Source of the DNA: Zunongwangia atlantica 22II14-10F7
Lineage (GTDB): Bacteria; Bacteroidota; Bacteroidia; Flavobacteriales; Flavobacteriaceae
Direction of reading: 5' to 3'
Assembly: GCF_002094855.1 (NCBI RefSeq)
Contig: NZ_ARYN01000004.1
Span: 124,001 to 188,000, forward strand
Length of the DNA: 64,000 nt
Made by a program: the position numbers and the translations under genes. Below are positions 44,908 to 53,165 of this stretch, in pieces. Each line of letters begins with the position of its first letter. The stretch's first letter is position 1. The notes under the pieces are model-generated. The model saw only the letters and a list, made by a program, of their open reading frames with translations. It was not told the DNA's origin and searched no databases.

Positions 44908-44982
44908 TTCTAGTTCACTTGTGTTTAACCAAAAATACAAAGTTGACCTTTGTTTAGGTTCTAATTTTCTGTTAAATAAGGC

Positions 44983-45852
44983 TTAGGAAGTTAGCTTATC
45001 TAAACAATAGCCAATAAGCTTCTCCATTGTTTTTTGCGGAGCGGCACTAAATTCTCCTGTTGCGCGATTAGCCAAAATTACATTCATAGAAACTGCATTA
45101 TGGCCTAAAAGTTTAGACATTCCATAAATGCCAGAAGTTTCCATCTCAAGATTAGTGATTTTTTGGTCTAAATATTTAAAATTAGCCAGTTTAGCATTCA
45201 TTTTATCGTCTTGTAAACCAAGGCGAAGCGAACGTCCCTGTGGACCGTAAAATCCGATATTCGTAGCAGTGATTCCTTTAAAAATAGCTTCGGAATCTAA
45301 TTTTTGCTGAAGGCTTTTGCTGTTTTCAACCACATAAGGATTTGCTTTCTTGTTAAACCAATCCATATGCTTAATAAATGCTTCTGAAAATGCCGAATCT
45401 AAGAATTTTTCACTCTGGTAAAAATGAAGCAAACCATCAAAACCAATAGCTTTTTCGCTTAATAGGAATGAATCGATAGGAATATCTGCCTGAATACTTC
45501 CGGTAGTGCCAATTCTAATGATATCAAGAGATTTTAGTTGTTTTTTGACTTCTTTTTTTTCGAAATCAATATTTACCAAAGCATCAAGTTCATTAAATAC
45601 GATATCAATATTATCGGTTCCAATTCCGGTTGAAATTACCGTAATACGTTTCCCGCGATAGGTTCCTGTTTGGGTGTGAAATTCCCTTTTTTTAATACTG
45701 AATTCTACTTCATCAAAATGTTTAGTTAGCATATCCACTCGATCTGGATCTCCAACTGTGATTACAGTATCTGCTAAATGTTCTGGTCGTAAATTTAAAT
45801 GATAGATGCTGCCATCTTCATTCAGAATAAATTCAGAAGCTTGTAAGGGCAT
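44983..45852 (-). CDS. purine/uridine nucleoside phosphorylase (PNP/UDP family)
   Basis: 289 residues. Motifs of the hexameric phosphorylase family are VGDPDRVDM (phosphate-binding), ISTGIGTDNIDIVFNELDAL, IIRIGTTGSIQADIPID and TNLEMETSGIYGMSKLLGH (the Glu-Met-Glu ribose site). The layout is nearest uridine phosphorylase, with a C-terminal helix (QKTMEKLIGYCLDKL). It would release ribose-1-phosphate from a nucleoside for salvage. It lies 1 bp downstream of the DUF1835 gene. Confidence 0.9.
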   Translation of the reverse strand: MPLQASEFILNEDGSIYHLNLRPEHLADTVITVGDPDRVDMLTKHFDEVEFSIKKREFHTQTGTYRGKRITVISTGIGTDNIDIVFNELDALVNIDFEKKEVKKQLKSLDIIRIGTTGSIQADIPIDSFLLSEKAIGFDGLLHFYQSEKFLDSAFSEAFIKHMDWFNKKANPYVVENSKSLQQKLDSEAIFKGITATNIGFYGPQGRSLRLGLQDDKMNAKLANFKYLDQKITNLEMETSGIYGMSKLLGHNAVSMNVILANRATGEFSAAPQKTMEKLIGYCLDKLTS

Positions 45853-45853
45853 G

Positions 45854-46786
45854 TTATAGTTTTAATAATTGGTGTACTTCAGGATCATAAAGAAAATCAT
45901 ACATTTTTGCTCCGCCAAAAATATCTTCGTTCTTCAATTCTCTGTAGAAATTCTTTTTGCCATCGAGCACTAAATGGCCTTTTTCGGTAAGTTTTATTTT
46001 TTGTTCTTCAGCTGCGTAAAAAATAGAGAGCTTTTCTAGAATGCGCTTCATTTGTACGTCACTATACCCATAATAACCTTGATATTCTAACGCATACCCC
46101 ATAAGTTGCGTGTAATTATGGATATCACGCTCTCTAATTAAGCGTAAAATATTTCGCTCTAGAGAATTTATACCGGTTATGCTATTAGGAAAACGCTCTA
46201 CATGAGCTCTAATACAGCTAGAAAGATATTCGAAATTGGTATTTGTTTTTATTTGCCGTTTTAGCAGTAAAGGATTATTGCTACAGTACAGTTCCCACAT
46301 AAGATTAGCCACTTCCAGATCATTTTCTATCAATAAAATTTTATTGTTGTAATGATTTAAAAGTTGTTTTTCTGAAAGTTGGGAAAGAGGCGTAAGCTTT
46401 TCGTCTCCTTTTAATTTTTTGCTACACACTAAATAAAACGGAACATCTTTTTTATGTTCTGTAATATAGCTAATGGTGGCTAAAACATTAATATGACAAA
46501 AAAGATCGAATTCAAACCATAAGATGATATGGTCGTAGTCTTCGATCTTTTTTAGTCTTTTTAATTCTGAAACAAATTCATGCTGATAATCTTCCGCTGA
46601 AATTCCGTAATAATTTTGAAGAAACTTCTTTCTAGTTTTAATAAACTTAGCTGAACCTACTTCCTGTTCGGTTGGTCCTTCACACAACATTTCACGCCAA
46701 ATGACCTGTTGGCCGGGTAAATCGAGTTCTGCCACACTTTCTGCAAGGCTGTCCCCATTAATTATATGTAAAGGTTTTTGTTCCAA
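45854..46786 (-). CDS. DUF1835 domain-containing protein
   Basis: 310 residues. The N-terminal domain (about 5-130) has the DUF1835 signature LHIINGDSLAESVAELD, VIWREMLCEGPT and ILWFEFDLFCHINVLATI. The C-terminal part (about 210-310) looks like a winged-helix-rich region with LIRERDIHNYTQLMGYALEY and KIKLTEKGHLVLDGKK. The function is unknown. The first possible start is a TTG at 46786, 2 bp after the yciH-like stop; no ATG precedes the signature, so a rare start is accepted. It sits in the oxygenase operon. Confidence 0.82.
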   Translation of the reverse strand: MEQKPLHIINGDSLAESVAELDLPGQQVIWREMLCEGPTEQEVGSAKFIKTRKKFLQNYYGISAEDYQHEFVSELKRLKKIEDYDHIILWFEFDLFCHINVLATISYITEHKKDVPFYLVCSKKLKGDEKLTPLSQLSEKQLLNHYNNKILLIENDLEVANLMWELYCSNNPLLLKRQIKTNTNFEYLSSCIRAHVERFPNSITGINSLERNILRLIRERDIHNYTQLMGYALEYQGYYGYSDVQMKRILEKLSIFYAAEEQKIKLTEKGHLVLDGKKNFYRELKNEDIFGGAKMYDFLYDPEVHQLLKL

Positions 46787-46788
46787 AA

Positions 46789-47145
46789 TTATCCACCAAC
46801 ACGTTTTACATTATATCCTTCTTTTTTAAGAATTTGCATTACTTTATCGCGATCGTCACCCTGAATGATAATTTCTCCATCTTTAGTAGAGCCACCTACA
46901 CCGCATTTTTTCTTTAAAAGCTTTCCAAGGCGAATTAAATCTTCCTCTGGACCTACAAATCCTTTTACTATAGTTACGGTTTTACCACCGCGACCTTTAT
47001 TACTAAAATGAGCTTCAAGACGCTGGTCTTTTGGTTCAAGGTTTTCTTCTGCTTCATTTTCTACATAATCACTTTCATCAAAATCATTATTTGTAGAAAA
47101 TACAAATCCGCCTAAATCCTCTAGTCCTAATTTCTTTTTAGCCAT
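46789..47145 (-). CDS. yciH: SUI1/eIF1-like translation factor (YciH family)
   Basis: 118 residues. A variable acidic N-terminus (FDESDYVENEAEENLEPKD) precedes the eIF1 fold: HFSNKGRGGKTVTIVKGF, DLIRLGKLLKKKCGVGGSTK and EIIIQGDDRDKVMQILKK. The bacterial homologue can bind the 30S subunit and weakly affects start-site selection. It lies 3 bp after the oxygenase gene. Confidence 0.93.
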   Translation of the reverse strand: MAKKKLGLEDLGGFVFSTNNDFDESDYVENEAEENLEPKDQRLEAHFSNKGRGGKTVTIVKGFVGPEEDLIRLGKLLKKKCGVGGSTKDGEIIIQGDDRDKVMQILKKEGYNVKRVGG

Positions 47146-47148
47146 AAA

Positions 47149-48105
47149 TTACTTTTTCAATAATCCAATTTCAACAAGACGCTGATGTAAAAATTCACCA
47201 GCAGTGATATCTTCGTAATGCTTTGGATTTTCCTCATCGATACATTCTTCTAAACAATCTAAAGGCATTTCACTACGTGGATGCATAAAAAACGGAATAG
47301 AATAACGTGGTTTTCCCCATTGCTCTTTTGGTGGATTAATCACACGATGTATTGTAGAGCGTAATTTGTTATTGGTGTGACGCTCTAACATATCTCCAAC
47401 ATTTATTACCAATTCGTCTTCGGCTGGTATTGCGTCAATCCATTCTCCATCTTTTCTTAATACCTGTAAACCACCGGTAGAAGCTCCCATTAATAAAGTA
47501 ATTAGATTAATGTCGCCATGTGCACCAGCACGAACCGCACCTTTTGGTTCTTCAGTGATTGGTGGGTAATGGATAGGTCTTAAGATCGAATTCCCGTTAC
47601 TGGCCCAATGATCAAAATAAGTTTCTTCTAAACCAATATAAATCGCTAAGGCACGTAAAACATAAATTCCGGTTTTTTCTAACATGCGATAGGCTTCCAT
47701 GCCCACATGATTAAAATCCTTTAGTTCTGATACATGAACATTTTCAGGGTATTCCTCCTTAAGATGAGCATCTTCAGCAGGCTCCTGGCCGAAATGCCAG
47801 AATTCTTTTAAATCTCCCTCTTTTTTTCCTTTTGCATGCTCTTTTCCGAAGGAAATATAACCGCGTTGCCCGCCTAATCCCTCAATCTCATATTTTTGTT
47901 TTGTTCCCAGGGGAAGATCAAAAAATGCTTTAACCTCTTTATATAATTCTTCTACTAATTGGTCGCTTAAAAAATGATTCTTTAAAGCTACAAAACCAAT
48001 TTCTTCGTAAGCTTTTCCTATTTCATCAACAAACTTTTGCTTTCTTGCAGGATCGTCAGATACAAAGTCTGCAAGATCTACGCTTGGTATATTCGTCATT
48101 GCCAT
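47149..48105 (-). CDS. isopenicillin-N-synthase-like 2-oxoglutarate/Fe(II) dioxygenase
   Basis: 318 residues from MAMTNIPSVDLADFV. A longer GTG frame (48135) overlaps the promoter, so it is rejected. N-terminal DIOX_N (FVDEIGKAYEEIGFVALKNH) is followed by a double-stranded beta-helix. Iron ligands are His and Asp in GAHGDINLITLL and the distal His in ERHTNNKLRSTIHRVI; Arg in PRYSIPFFMHP binds 2-oxoglutarate. It resembles plant and fungal oxygenases kept as a single copy in Bacteroidota, with unknown substrate. It is the first gene of a minus-strand operon with yciH and DUF1835. Confidence 0.9.
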   Translation of the reverse strand: MAMTNIPSVDLADFVSDDPARKQKFVDEIGKAYEEIGFVALKNHFLSDQLVEELYKEVKAFFDLPLGTKQKYEIEGLGGQRGYISFGKEHAKGKKEGDLKEFWHFGQEPAEDAHLKEEYPENVHVSELKDFNHVGMEAYRMLEKTGIYVLRALAIYIGLEETYFDHWASNGNSILRPIHYPPITEEPKGAVRAGAHGDINLITLLMGASTGGLQVLRKDGEWIDAIPAEDELVINVGDMLERHTNNKLRSTIHRVINPPKEQWGKPRYSIPFFMHPRSEMPLDCLEECIDEENPKHYEDITAGEFLHQRLVEIGLLKK

Positions 48106-48134
48106 TTTATCTCTTTTTTTATTGATAAAGCACA

Positions 48135-48164
48135 CAAACTTAATGAAAAAAAGGCCAAAATCAA
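48135..48164 (-). promoter_or_regulatory. promoter of the oxygenase operon
   Basis: On the minus strand TTG (48162-48164), 19 nt, then TAAGTTTG (48135-48142) fits the Bacteroidota consensus fully. It lies 29 bp before the ATG at 48105. Confidence 0.75.
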
Positions 48165-48321
48165 CAGTATTTAAGACTTAGCTAACACTTGGGGCTAGCG
48201 ATTATTTCTTTAAAATTACACATTTTGCTCGATATAATTATCTGAAAATCTACTGTTTTTTTACTGAAATGAATAGAGGTGGCATTTTCTATTTAATTAC
48301 ATTTGAATATAACTTTTAGCT

Positions 48322-50319
48322 ATGGATCATCTTTCTACTGAAATGTTGTTTAACTCTGAGGCTTATTCAGAAGAGTTTCTAATCGATCTTTATAAAAAGC
48401 TTTTAAAACCCCGACTGGTAGAAGAAAAAATGATTATTCTTTTACGGCAGGGAAAGATTAGCAAATGGTTTGCAGGTATTGGCCAGGAAGCAATCTCGGT
48501 TGGAGTTACTTCTATTTTACAGGAAGATGAATACATTTTGCCTATGCACCGTAATCTTGGTGTTTTTACTGCCAGAAATATTCCTTTACATCGTTTATTC
48601 TCGCAATGGCAGGGGAAAATGAATGGTTTTACCAAAGGAAGAGATCGTAGTTTTCATTTTGGAACTCAGGAATATAAGATTATTGGCATGATTTCTCACC
48701 TGGGACCGCAGTTGGGTGTAGCAAACGGAATTGCTTTGGCTCATAAACTAAAAGGAGAAAACAAATTATGTGCTGTTTTTAGCGGTGAAGGTGGTACCAG
48801 TGAAGGTGATTTTCATGAGGCACTAAATATTGCCTCGGTTTGGGATTTGCCGGTAATGTTTTGTATTGAAAATAATGCTTACGGTTTATCTACACCTACA
48901 GACGAGCAATATCGTTGTGAACATTTGGCCGATCGAGCAAAGGGATACGGAATGGAATCTCATATCATCGATGGAAATAATATTTTAGAAATTCATTCAA
49001 AATTATCGAATATCGCCCAGAATATTCGTGAAAATCCACGCCCGGTTTTAATCGAATTTAAAACCTTTAGAATGCGTGGCCATGAAGAGGCTAGTGGCAT
49101 AGCTTATGTGCCAGAAGAACTTTTAGCTCACTGGCAGCAAAAAGATCCTATTGTAAGATATGAAAGACATTTATTGGAACGTGGAATTTTAAATTGGGAT
49201 TGGGCCGAGCATATTAAATGGGAAATGAAGCAGGAAATTGAAGCACATTTAACCATTACTGCAGAAGATAGATTCCCTGATTTTAATGAAACAGCCGAAT
49301 TAAATGATGTTTTTCAAACGATAGAAAATCAACATGTTGAGATTTCCGAAGAAAAAATAGAATTACGTTTTATAGATGCTATAAGCGAGGCTTTAAAAAT
49401 TGCAATGCGAAAATATACAAACCTGGTTTTAATGGGGCAGGATATTGCAGAATATGGTGGTGTTTTTAAAATTACTTCAGGATTCGTTGAAGAATTTGGT
49501 AAAGACAGAGTTCGTAATACCCCTATTTGTGAAAGTGGAATAATAGAAGTAGCTGCCGGACTTTCAATAAAAGGTATAAAAGCAATTGTAGAAATGCAAT
49601 TTGCAGATTTTGTAAGTTCAGGATTTAATCCCATTGTAAATTATCTGGCAAAACAACATTATCGATGGGGGCAAAATGCAGATGTTGTGATTAGAATGCC
49701 TTGTGGGGCAGGTGTAGGAGCAGGGCCATTTCACAGCCAGTCTAACGAAGCCTGGTTTACCAAAGTACCAGGATTAAAAGTGGTGTATCCATCTAATGCC
49801 AGTGATGCCAAAGGATTATTACTTGCAGCGATTAATGATCCTAATCCGGTTTTATTTTTTGAGCATAAGGCTTTATATAGAACTCAAAAAGAACAGGTAG
49901 CAACAGCATACTATGAAACAGAGATTGGTAAAGCGAATATTGTAAAATCTGGTTCAAAATTAACGATTATCAGCTATGGTGCTGCGCTACAGGAGGCTTT
50001 TAGGATAATCGAAAAGGAAAACATTAATGATATTGAAGTTGTTGATTTAAGAACACTTCAGCCTTTAGATACTAAAACTATTTTCACTTCAGTAAAAAAG
50101 ACTGGCAAAGTTATTATCCTTACCGAAGATTCCTTATTTGGTAGTTTAGCTTCAGAAATTGCAGCTCAAATTAGCGAAAATTGCTTCCAGTTTTTAGATG
50201 CTCCGGTATTTAGAGTGGGCGGTTTAGAGACGCCAATTCCGTTTAATTCGGTTTTAGAAAAAGGGTATTTGCCATACCAGCGATTTCAGGAAAAACTAAA
50301 AGAATTAATAGAATATTAA
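48322..50319 (+). CDS. fused E1 alpha-beta subunit of a 2-oxoacid dehydrogenase (branched-chain type)
   Basis: 665 residues; the alpha and beta chains of E1 are one polypeptide. The alpha part (1-320) binds thiamine diphosphate at GEGGTSEGDFHEALNIASVW with IENNAYGLSTP, and contains MRGHEEASG. The beta part (about 345-665) has FIDAISEALKIAMRKYTNLV, VLMGQDIAEYGGVF, TPICESGI, FADFVSSGFNPIVNYLAK, RMPCGAGVGAGPFHSQSNEA and PVLFFEHKALYR. The best fit is branched-chain 2-oxoacid dehydrogenase, which decarboxylates leucine-, isoleucine- and valine-derived ketoacids. The E2 and E3 genes are elsewhere. It is monocistronic in the window. Confidence 0.93.
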   Translation: MDHLSTEMLFNSEAYSEEFLIDLYKKLLKPRLVEEKMIILLRQGKISKWFAGIGQEAISVGVTSILQEDEYILPMHRNLGVFTARNIPLHRLFSQWQGKMNGFTKGRDRSFHFGTQEYKIIGMISHLGPQLGVANGIALAHKLKGENKLCAVFSGEGGTSEGDFHEALNIASVWDLPVMFCIENNAYGLSTPTDEQYRCEHLADRAKGYGMESHIIDGNNILEIHSKLSNIAQNIRENPRPVLIEFKTFRMRGHEEASGIAYVPEELLAHWQQKDPIVRYERHLLERGILNWDWAEHIKWEMKQEIEAHLTITAEDRFPDFNETAELNDVFQTIENQHVEISEEKIELRFIDAISEALKIAMRKYTNLVLMGQDIAEYGGVFKITSGFVEEFGKDRVRNTPICESGIIEVAAGLSIKGIKAIVEMQFADFVSSGFNPIVNYLAKQHYRWGQNADVVIRMPCGAGVGAGPFHSQSNEAWFTKVPGLKVVYPSNASDAKGLLLAAINDPNPVLFFEHKALYRTQKEQVATAYYETEIGKANIVKSGSKLTIISYGAALQEAFRIIEKENINDIEVVDLRTLQPLDTKTIFTSVKKTGKVIILTEDSLFGSLASEIAAQISENCFQFLDAPVFRVGGLETPIPFNSVLEKGYLPYQRFQEKLKELIEY

Positions 50320-50446
50320 TAAATAATATTTTTTAGCAGAATCTAATTAAGAATTGTTAACAACACCTCTGTTAAAGTATTAATAATCTTTTGTTCACGG
50401 TGAATCCCTATGCTAATTTAGGCTTAGCTAATCAAAAAAATCTATT

Positions 50447-50608
50447 ATGATACGTTTAATTGTAATTTTCCTAATTATTGCTATTGTAGCGGCAATTTTT
50501 GGATTTGGAGGTATAGCCTCTGGAGCAACCGAGATCGCAAAGATCATCTTTTACATTTTTATAGTTTTACTTGTTATCTCTTTAATAAGCAGGCTATTTA
50601 GAAGGTAA
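50447..50608 (+). CDS. DUF1328 small membrane protein
   Basis: 53 residues, translated directly from the sequence. Two hydrophobic helices ([20 protein letters not shown] and [17 protein letters not shown]) are joined by the short linker [12 protein letters not shown], and the C-terminus is RLFRR. That arrangement is the YtjA/DUF1328 family, often linked to envelope or stress conditions. It falls in the 333-bp stretch between the E1 fusion and the next lipoprotein gene, too short for a casual ORF search. Confidence 0.85.
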   Translation: MIRLIVIFLIIAIVAAIFGFGGIASGATEIAKIIFYIFIVLLVISLISRLFRR

Positions 50609-50694
50609 TCTAAGCAGCAAAGAAAATTAACCCAATGTAGACCTCACCAAATTTGTTGCGCTGCATTGGTTTTTTATTTAATAAAACTACTACC

Positions 50695-51174
50695 ATGAAA
50701 AAAGTAATTTCAATTACCGCACTACTTATTCTTTTGGTTTCTTGTGGAGGCCCAAGCAAAGTAGCTAAAGAAGCCAGAAAAACCTTTGATGGAGCCTGGA
50801 CCCTTACAAATATTACTTACCCAAATAATACAGGAACCTTTGATGTGACTTTATTTAATGATGCTTCTGCCAGTTGTTTTGAAGGAAGCACGTGGGATTT
50901 TGTATCAAATAACAACAGAGGAACTTATGAAGTTTCTGGCCCCGATTGTGTTGGCGGAACGCGATATTATATCTGGTCTATCGACGAAGAAAATACTCCG
51001 CAGGGAATGTATGATTTTCTTTTAAAACCTGTAAATGAAAAATATAGATCTACAAATGGAGACCAGGGGTTTAGATTAAATCTTGTTAGTCTTACTGGTT
51101 CTTCAATGGTTTGGGAACAAACTGTAACATTAGAAGGATCGCCATTTGTAATAAGAATGATGTTTACCAGATAA
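50695..51174 (+). CDS. lipocalin-like lipoprotein
   Basis: 159 residues from the ATG at 50695; the frame opens at 50653, but the lipoprotein signal MKKVISITALLILLVSC starts here (lipid on Cys17). The mature domain carries TFDGAWTLTNITYP, STWDFVSNNNRGTYEVSG, RYYIWSIDEE and MVWEQTVTLEG, a beta-barrel pattern like the small Bacteroidota lipocalins, with a probable disulfide between Cys61 and Cys82. It is flanked by DUF1328 and OmpA-family genes. The ligand is unknown. Confidence 0.78.
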   Translation: MKKVISITALLILLVSCGGPSKVAKEARKTFDGAWTLTNITYPNNTGTFDVTLFNDASASCFEGSTWDFVSNNNRGTYEVSGPDCVGGTRYYIWSIDEENTPQGMYDFLLKPVNEKYRSTNGDQGFRLNLVSLTGSSMVWEQTVTLEGSPFVIRMMFTR

Positions 51175-51270
51175 TCGAGATTACAACTCAAGTCCCAGAT
51201 AGTTTTCTGGATGTCAAAGAGAATTTACAAATCACTACCTCACTGGCTTGCCTTTAGGTAGTTTACTAAA
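51171..51270. repeat. copy 4 of the dispersed intergenic repeat
   Basis: This starts at the lipocalin-like stop codon with GATAATCGAGATTACAA and ends CTCACTGGCTTGCCTTTAGG then TAGTTTACT, close to the ends of the 17301-17410 copy. The middle has diverged. Confidence 0.5.
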
Positions 51271-51306
51271 AAAGAATTTTAAAATAGAACAATTAACTAT
51301 AAGATT

Positions 51307-52002
51307 ATGAAGAGGACAATAAATAAAATTGTGGCTATATTTTTTGCAGCCAGTGTATTGGTAAGTTGTGATGCTATTCAAAATGCAAACAATAAACAAA
51401 AAGGAGCAGTTATAGGATCTGCTGGTGGTGCTGCTATTGGCGGTGTTATTGGTAACAATACAGGAGATGGAAATACTGCTTTAGGAGCTATTATAGGTGG
51501 TGTTGTAGGTGGTGCTGCCGGAGCTTACATTGGTAATAGAATGGATAAACAGGCTAAGCAAATAGAGACTGAAGTTCCTGGAGCTGAAGTTGAGCGTGTT
51601 GGTGAAGGTATAAACGTAACTTTCGATGAAAATAGCGGTGTTTATTTTGCTACAGAAAAATATAATATCAATGCTAAATCTGAAGAAACTTTAAATAAAC
51701 TTGCCGGTATCTTTAAAGAGTATCCAGATACCAACATTTTAGTTGAAGGGCATACAGATAATACTGGTAGTGATAGCTATAACCTTACCCTATCTAAAAA
51801 CAGAGCGCAGGCGGTAACTAACTATTTAACCGATCACGGAATTGCCGCTAGCAGATTCGATACAAAATGGTACGGTGAAGCCCAGCCAAAATATGATAAT
51901 TCTACTGCTGAAGGTCGATCTAAAAATAGAAGGGTAGAAATTGCAATTGTTGCAAACGAAGATTTAAAACAAGAAGCAGAAAATCAGACTTCAGATAATT
52001 AA
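51307..52002 (+). CDS. OmpA-family lipoprotein with glycine zipper
   Basis: 231 residues. The lipoprotein signal ends AASVLVSC (lipid on Cys21). A glycine zipper (about 35-75) consists of GAVIGSAGGAAIGGVIG and GAIIGGVVGGAAGAYIG, likely inserting in or pairing at a membrane. The C-terminal OmpA domain (about 110-225) has TNILVEGHTDNTGSDSYNL, LSKNRAQAVTNYL and STAEGRSKNRRVEI, the peptidoglycan diaminopimelate-binding site. It therefore probably bridges the outer membrane and cell wall. A strong terminator follows. Confidence 0.93.
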   Translation: MKRTINKIVAIFFAASVLVSCDAIQNANNKQKGAVIGSAGGAAIGGVIGNNTGDGNTALGAIIGGVVGGAAGAYIGNRMDKQAKQIETEVPGAEVERVGEGINVTFDENSGVYFATEKYNINAKSEETLNKLAGIFKEYPDTNILVEGHTDNTGSDSYNLTLSKNRAQAVTNYLTDHGIAASRFDTKWYGEAQPKYDNSTAEGRSKNRRVEIAIVANEDLKQEAENQTSDN

Positions 52003-52034
52003 GAATTCTTAATATCATTTATAAAGTTATATGT

Positions 52035-52067
52035 AAGAGCCACCTTTTGGGTGGCTCTTCTATTTTG
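52035..52067 (+). terminator. rho-independent terminator after the OmpA-family gene
   Basis: AAGAGCCACC and GGTGGCTCTT form a 10-bp stem with loop TTTTG, followed by CTATTTT. Confidence 0.9.
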
Positions 52068-52186
52068 TAGTTAATAGACATTAAATAGCTTTTTTAGCAA
52101 TTAATATCAATTATCGAGTAAAATAAGTTAAGACTCGAACTCCGTTAATGGATTGCTAAATGCGAGTTAAACCCCTCTAAACAGCC

Positions 52187-52217
52187 TTGTGAAAAGTTTA
52201 TTGACTTTGTATCTTCA
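52187..52217 (+). promoter_or_regulatory. promoter of the degenerate metallo-beta-lactamase-fold gene
   Basis: TTG (52187-52189), 20 nt, then TATCTTCA (52210-52217), one base from the TAnnTTTG consensus, 27 bp before the ATG. Confidence 0.5.
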
Positions 52218-52244
52218 AATTAACTAATAAAAAAATCAATTTAT

Positions 52245-52964
52245 ATGAAGACTGTTGATAAAATGGAGGTGTTGCATAGCCAGTCTGCTGAGTATATTCA
52301 GCAAGGCGAAACCGGTAAATTTCTAAAATTAATTCCAGATACATTTTTAATTAAAGGAAAGGAAAAAGACGGCGTATTTAATCAGGGCTATGCAATTAGA
52401 CATATAAACCGAAGAGATATTTTACTAATTGATGTTGTTGAAGAAGAAACCAAAGCAGCGGTAAAAAAACTGGTAAATGATGGATACCAGATAAAAGGTA
52501 TTCTTATTACCTGCGATGGGATTTTAGATGATGCTTATGCAGATCTAAAAACGATTTCTGAAGATGCTAACGACGCTCCAATCTACGCGCATCCAAGAAA
52601 CAATTTTAAAGACGATTTTAAAACAAAAGATATTACCACTCAGGCTAACGATCTAAAACATTTTGGGATTAAAGTAATTGATCTTCCAGGAAATGGAGGA
52701 GCTTCAGTTTTAGTATATTCTGATATAAATGACGGTATGCTTTTCCCTGGTGACGATGCTGTGGGATCTGATTATGATTCAGAATTAAATACATTTAAAC
52801 GTCCAGAAATGAAGCGTGAAAACGACGATTTTGGGCTTGCTGAAAGTTGGAGTGCCTTTGAAGATGAGTTTACCTACTTTTTCCCAAGAAAAGGAAAACC
52901 GGCTTTTAATGTAGACGAGGGGCGGCAAATCGATATTCTTAATGGTTTAAGCCGTACTAAATAG
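52245..52964 (+). CDS. metallo-beta-lactamase-fold protein lacking metal ligands
   Basis: 239 residues. The strand order matches an MBL fold: YAIRHINRRDILLIDVV, IKGILITCDGILDDAYADL (86-101, where HxHxDH should stand), IKVIDLPGNGGASVLVYSD (for the PGHTPGS loop) and GMLFPGDDAVG (for LFTGD). Asp170 is the one candidate ligand retained. No HxHxDH, no later His ligand and no signal peptide are seen, so hydrolase activity is unlikely. It may bind a ligand or partner. Flanked by terminators at 52035 and 53002, so expressed alone. Confidence 0.72.
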   Translation: MKTVDKMEVLHSQSAEYIQQGETGKFLKLIPDTFLIKGKEKDGVFNQGYAIRHINRRDILLIDVVEEETKAAVKKLVNDGYQIKGILITCDGILDDAYADLKTISEDANDAPIYAHPRNNFKDDFKTKDITTQANDLKHFGIKVIDLPGNGGASVLVYSDINDGMLFPGDDAVGSDYDSELNTFKRPEMKRENDDFGLAESWSAFEDEFTYFFPRKGKPAFNVDEGRQIDILNGLSRTK

Positions 52965-53001
52965 TATAAAATATAAATTGCTCCGACAAATAGGAGAGTA
53001 G

Positions 53002-53047
53002 TACCCTGTAATTATTCAGATTGAAGATTACAGGGTATTTTTTTAAT
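53002..53047 (+). terminator. rho-independent terminator after the MBL-like gene
   Basis: TACCCTGTAAT and ATTACAGGGTA pair around a 14-nt loop and are followed by seven T (TTTTTTT). Confidence 0.9.
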
Positions 53048-53165
53048 TGAACTATGTGAATTCTAAAAACTATGCGAAAACTTAACAATTTCAGTATAAC
53101 TTATTGTTAAAGAGTGGGTTCTTCAAAATGCTTATGCTTAACTTATAGGATAAAAGAAACCAACT

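Noticed and set aside
44908-44940. TTG start for polyphosphate kinase
   Set aside because: The ATG at 44907 gives the family N-terminus MQQPTEDRFRHRDLNWL, and the extra 11 residues have no family match.
48106-48135. GTG start for the oxygenase gene
   Set aside because: The -7 box of the promoter overlaps it, so the codons would not be transcribed.
52245-52964. Active metallo-beta-lactamase hydrolase
   Set aside because: The HxHxDH motif and the later His ligands are missing.
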